Origin: Henricia sp. BOLD:AAB3569
Lineage: Eukaryota; Echinodermata; Asteroidea; Spinulosida; Echinasteridae
Direction of reading: 5' to 3'
Assembly: GCA_037783545.1 (NCBI GenBank)
Contig: JBBELK010000315.1
Location: 124,001 to 188,000, forward strand
DNA: 64,000 nucleotides
The position numbers were made by a program, and so were the translations under genes. This document shows positions 62,701-64,000 of the stretch, in pieces (positions within the stretch are counted from its first letter, which is position 1; each line of letters opens with the position of its first letter). The notes below the pieces were generated by a model. It had not been told where the DNA came from. It did not search any database and was given only the letters and a program-made list of their open reading frames with translations.

Positions 62701-63746
62701 GGGTTCGATGGTCCTACAGGGGGCGAACACTTTTTCATGTTCTGCCATAGGAATCTACCAAGGACATGTATGCCATGAATATCAATTACTGCCTAGTTTT
62801 CTAAAAATAAATTGAGGTGCATCGTTGCAGTGTAATCACTCTTTGAGTTAGAATGAATGAATGTGTCCTGAATTACAAAATGTTAAATGTAACAGACGGC
62901 ACCAAATTTCGACCCGTCATTTACGGAATGACCCAATTCACTGTGAAGAATTGCATTATTGCCCTCGGCTTCACCTCAAGCAATTATTCACAGTCACGTT
63001 TTATTAAAATTGTACGGTTTAAAGGCCCAGTGTATCATTTGCAATGACCCCAAAAAGTAATCAATGAGTTTACAGAGAAAAGTTCTGAAAGTAAAGATTG
63101 AATTAATAGCAACTACCCAATGAAAGGTTTCTGCTCAAAATGATATAATTTTACCAGAAAATAATCCGTAAAGATGAAATTATTTAGATCGTTTGCAAAC
63201 GATTTACTTATTTTTGGTTCGCATCTACGCGGTCCAAAATGCATGGGCGCTGTGTACTGCGTGTGCGTGTTCCAACGCGATGCATTTTTATGGATCGCGC
63301 ACACGCAGTATGATGTGCGCCACAGAGTGCATGACGCAAGCCACATAGTATACCCGATCAACTGAGAACGAATATTTGAAACACCCTGCCAAGACCAGGA
63401 AAACGCATATGGATTTTTATGGTTTTTTTAAACGTGGTACATTTGACAAAGCTGAAATTTCTTCAGATGAGTTTGTTGATGTCTTTCTTTTGATTTATAA
63501 TGGTTTTATTCGCAGAATCGCTCAAAAACAGATCATCTACAGGGCCTTTAAGCTATACGTTTAAAACCAGCCAAACACACATTTATTCCCTTATTTTTGA
63601 CAGAGAAAAGCATATTGAGCGTGATTTACGAGCCGACAAGGAGCATGAACAGCGAGAGCTGAAGCACCAGTTGCTGGTATCCAGACGACGAGCTGTCCGG
63701 CATACAAAGCAACGACAGCTGGATATGATCACTGCCATGGCTCCAG
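53677..63746 (+). CDS. IQCB1: IQ motif-containing protein B1 / nephrocystin-5, 5' part (eight coding exons, 376 codons, continues past the window)
   Basis: IQCB1 (NPHP5) is a calmodulin-binding protein of the ciliary base and transition zone that works with CEP290. Eight + strand exons join in phase: 53677-53782, 55135-55297, 57239-57465, 59037-59136, 60133-60303, 61481-61589, 61735-61844, 63604-63746. The product matches human IQCB1 in order: QVTETPDKNVPILLLAIQ (human EVAKSPEQNVPVILLKLK), SFIQGKWNTAALLAKIL (SRIQGGWTTISQLTQIL), HCAVGLEP (HCCVGLEP), DALQWLLSGHV (DSLFWLLGGHV), SLLDEVIYKL (SILDEVIFKL), YKGLRPLLS (YKGLRRLLS). The IQ motif is RTIQAVWKGFQTRRQLKK (LIQAYWKGFQTRKRLKK). A charged coiled-coil segment follows (EHEQRELKHQLLVSRRRAVR). 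The first two-thirds look armadillo-like helical. ATG 53677 has A at -3. The remaining exons (second IQ region, CEP290-binding part) lie to the right. Confidence 0.94.
53821..54006. mobile_element. 186-bp hairpin element (AACCCGGAGGTCGGAGGT ends), IQCB1 intron 1
   Basis: AAACCCGGAGGTCGGAGGTA pairs with TACCTCCGACCTCCGGGTTT. Inner CCGGAGGTAGA / TCTACCTCCGG also pair. It starts 39 bp after the exon 1 donor. Confidence 0.85.
54007..54550. other. IQCB1 intron 1, CTAGTCCTAG-rich stretch
   Basis: Repeated CTAG/CCTAG/GTAGGCCTACTAG words around 54180-54300 and 54530. No gene seen. Confidence 0.4.
54551..54910. mobile_element. 360-bp inverted-repeat element, IQCB1 intron 1
   Basis: ATATTTTTGAAATACTAGGC, GTAACTCCAACGACCACTTT and CTCAATCAAATTTCCC pair with their complements ending TTTCAAAAATAT. 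Confidence 0.8.
54913..54956 (+). repeat. 10-bp tandem repeat GGAGGCAGAC, four units
   Basis: Four perfect head-to-tail copies directly after the inverted-repeat element. Confidence 0.9.
55135..55297 (+). CDS. IQCB1: IQCB1 exon 2
   Basis: ILDSVIPGSQRAAKIKKNIW to LLAKIL. Acceptor TTGACGCCACAG, donor GTGAGT. Confidence 0.9.
55542..55955. mobile_element. 'AGCGTGATCCAAAACTGG' MITE, solo copy, IQCB1 intron 2
   Basis: AGCGTGATCCAAAACTGGTAA ... GACGGAATTGGATCACGCT. It is a longer version of the element nested at 15269-15462. Confidence 0.8.
56041..56203. mobile_element. 'GGGGCCGTCCATAAAGT' MITE, uninterrupted copy
   Basis: GGGGCCGTCCATAAAGTCCG pairs with GTACTTTATGGACGACCCC. It shows the empty state of the insertion seen at 15162-15535. 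Confidence 0.82.
56400..57026 (+). mobile_element. Decayed Tc1/mariner transposon with TA target duplication
   Basis: The ends CACTACCCATCAAAACT and AGTTTTGATGGGTAGTG are inverted and flanked by TA (56398-56399, 57027-57028). The left end carries an extra inverted copy of its own tip. CTTTGGAAACACCTTGAAAG pairs with CTTTCAAGGTGTTTCCAAAG. Confidence 0.9.
56595..56730 (+). pseudogene. Tc1-type transposase C-terminal remnant
   Basis: The reading frame gives WPAQSPDLNPIELLWEELDR, the hallmark SPDLNPIE block with the third catalytic acid of DD34E transposases, then RKVRKKCPTSQENLW. It stops soon after. The first two catalytic Asp regions are deleted, so it cannot be active. Confidence 0.88.
57239..57465 (+). 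CDS. IQCB1: IQCB1 exon 3
   Basis: HCAVGLEPPDSYEYNAIFLP to LSGHVFLTMYG. Acceptor TTTATCCCTCAG, donor GTAAGA. Confidence 0.95.
57502..58379. mobile_element. 'GGAGCGTG..GATC' MITE, copy split by a LINE fragment, IQCB1 intron 3
   Basis: It starts AAGGAGCGTGTCCAGATCAC, is interrupted after AAACTAATTTATC (57690), resumes at TGTTTCCATAAAGTAGTGC (58190) and ends ATGCTCCTTT. Confidence 0.8.
57691..58189 (+). mobile_element. 3' LINE fragment (CR1/L2-like), inside the MITE at 57502
   Basis: The frame from about 57711 reads AAIWNSLSAHLRTMSSLSSF and KSVLRQTYT, then stop, the usual end of a LINE ORF2. The 3' end is CACCCTGGGTAAATAAA followed by AAAT repeats (58155-58189). Confidence 0.8.
58380..58720. 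repeat. Diverged 'AAAGGTCCACTGTATCATTTGCAATGACCCC' repeat
   Basis: It begins directly after the preceding MITE with a start like that of the 33242 family. It contains an internal near-duplicate (TTGCCAACTGAAGGTG / TTGCCAACTGTAGGTG, 58516-58640). The end is unclear. Confidence 0.5.
58780..58945 (+). mobile_element. Short LINE 3' relic, IQCB1 intron 3
   Basis: CAGACAGAATTTAAAGCGTTTCTCAAGACACATCCAGTT then stop resembles a degraded ORF2 end. It finishes in AACGCTTCGGGAAGTCATTATC with an ATT tail. Confidence 0.55.
59037..59136 (+). CDS. IQCB1: IQCB1 exon 4
   Basis: VLRSNYLLQMLITDDKETSI to FQSAVRVNP. Acceptor TTTGTATTCCAG, donor GTAAGT. Confidence 0.92.
59701..60046. mobile_element. 'GGAGCGTG..GATC' MITE, copy lacking its left tip, IQCB1 intron 4
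   Basis: CGTGTCCAGTTCACATTTTT to TCTAACACGCTCT matches 57502 and 60319. It ends about 85 bp upstream of exon 5. 59140-59700 shows no recognised feature. Confidence 0.75.
60133..60303 (+). CDS. IQCB1: IQCB1 exon 5
   Basis: DVLETLDEKVVHSLLDEVIY to HQPLIRMLYTRYK. Acceptor TTTTTCCACAAG, donor GTAAGA. Confidence 0.94.
60319..60617. mobile_element. 'GGAGCGTG..GATC' MITE, inverted copy, IQCB1 intron 5
   Basis: It begins after TTAA (60315-60318) only 12 bp past the exon 5 donor and ends GATCTGGTCCTGCTCCT before TTTAA. With 59701-60046 it forms an inverted pair around exon 5. Confidence 0.8.
60676..61439. mobile_element. 764-bp mariner-type MITE, IQCB1 intron 5
   Basis: CTACAGGGTGTATCAGAAAAAA pairs with TTTTTTCCGATACACCCTGTAG; TA lies on both sides (60674-60675, 61440-61441). 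TGGGAATTTCACGCCTGA pairs with TCAGGCGTGAAATTCCCA. An inner hairpin sits at 61010-61100 (GAGACGAA words). It ends 40 bp before exon 6. Confidence 0.88.
61481..61589 (+). CDS. IQCB1: IQCB1 exon 6
   Basis: GLRPLLSRWTGKGFGRDLKK to SSQQVELQ. Acceptor TTTCATTTGACAG, donor GTTAGG. Confidence 0.93.
61735..61844 (+). CDS. IQCB1: IQCB1 exon 7 (IQ motif)
   Basis: RLHRAARTIQAVWKGFQTRR then QLKKANKAFTRLQKSFR, the first calmodulin-binding IQ unit. Donor GTAAGC. Confidence 0.96.
62005..62494. mobile_element. MITE with TAAACTCCTCAAAAAAAGTT ends, copy 2, opposite to 16897
   Basis: TAAACTCCTCAAAAAAGGTTC ... GAACTTCTTTTGAGGAGTTTA. The interior reads as the complement of 16897-17358, including GATGGGAATGTGTCAATGCA. 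Confidence 0.87.
62495..63022. other. IQCB1 intron 7, no feature recognised
   Basis: Contains a CCCC-rich patch at 62577-62650 and otherwise plain sequence. Confidence 0.4.
63023..63547 (+). mobile_element. 500-bp TTAA MITE family, copy 3 (complete), IQCB1 intron 7
   Basis: It lies between TTAA at 63019-63022 and TTAA at 63548-63551. It starts AGGCCCAGTGTATCATTTGC and ends GATCATCTACAGGGCCT. Exon 8 starts 52 bp further on. Confidence 0.9.
63604..63746 (+). CDS. IQCB1: IQCB1 exon 8
   Basis: EKHIERDLRADKEHEQRELK, HQLLVSRRRAVRHTKQRQLD and MITAMAP, a basic coiled-coil. Donor GTTGGT. Confidence 0.9.
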
Positions 63747-63765
63747 GTTGGTCCTAATGTAAAGC

Positions 63766-63945
63766 TCACCCCGGCTGCGGTACCTGTGCCCTTGGGCAAG
63801 GCACTCAACCACACTTGCTCCATCCTTCGGAAGGGATGTAAAGCAATTGGTCCAGTGTGTTAGGTAATGGTAACGCACTTTAAAGATCCCAGAGCATTCT
63901 TTCGTGAAGAGCAAGGGGATTCCCCGGTGTCTCTGGCCATTTCTA
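63766..63945 (-). mobile_element. SINE-like repeat, copy 3 (reverse orientation), just after IQCB1 exon 8
   Basis: TGCCCTTGGGCAAGGCACT, CTCCATCCTTCGGAAGGGATG, AAGATCCCAGAGCATTCTTT and GGGGATTCCCCGGTGTCTCT are the complements of words at 56225-56399, in reverse order. Confidence 0.65.
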
Positions 63946-64000
63946 ATTTCTAATTCTTCATGGGTTTCCTCACGCTTGCGAGTGACAGTGCAATGGGCAC

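Noticed and set aside
62575-62778. 67-codon proline-rich frame in IQCB1 intron 7
   Set aside because: It is a CCCC-rich patch; the IQCB1 exons on both sides join in phase without it.

Overview
The window is animal nuclear DNA. It has interrupted genes with GT-AG introns, long AT-rich non-coding stretches and a very dense load of short inverted-repeat transposons. The proteins resemble human orthologues strongly but not closely. The many TACATGTA and TAGGCCTA words are what I associate with marine invertebrate deuterostomes. An echinoderm is my best guess; that is an inference, not a measurement.

Four protein-coding genes can be supported. (1) + strand, 1433-5104: the large terminal coding exon of an RFX7/RFX5-type transcription factor; the RFX DNA-binding domain lies upstream of the window. 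(2) - strand, 38489 down to 15763: a complete 15-exon MCCC2 gene (methylcrotonyl-CoA carboxylase beta chain, leucine breakdown in mitochondria). All exon phases join and give 563 codons plus stop. (3) - strand, 51067-50873: a small intronless COX14 gene (cytochrome c oxidase assembly), 64 codons. (4) + strand, 53677 to beyond the right edge: the first eight coding exons (376 codons) of IQCB1/NPHP5, a calmodulin-binding ciliary protein. The genes are neighbours rather than an operon. MCCC2 and COX14 both act in mitochondria, but nothing in the sequence shows that they are co-regulated.

Layout: 1-1432 holds a LINE tail, a poly-C tract and an intron of the RFX gene. 5105-15762 is the RFX 3' UTR and intergenic DNA filled with hairpin MITEs. 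15763-38489 is MCCC2, whose introns carry nested transposons, a tandem array of tRNA-like units, minisatellites and a foldback element. 38539-44379 is a 5.8-kb foldback element with satellite-like arms, starting only 50 bp upstream of the MCCC2 start codon. 44.4-50.9 kb is intergenic with several MITE families. 51.1-53.7 kb, between the divergent COX14 and IQCB1 genes, holds hairpin elements. 53.7-64 kb is IQCB1 with a Tc1/mariner relic, LINE and SINE pieces in its introns.

The main signal beyond the genes is the transposon record. At least 15 non-autonomous families occur in two or more copies. Several show exact target-site duplications (TTAA, TA, CTA, CAA, TAT, TTTA, GTACC, CTGATTAG, AATATAAC, CACAATTAG), and nested insertions give a relative order of activity. 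Two foldback elements with tandem-repeat arms flank MCCC2 exon 1.
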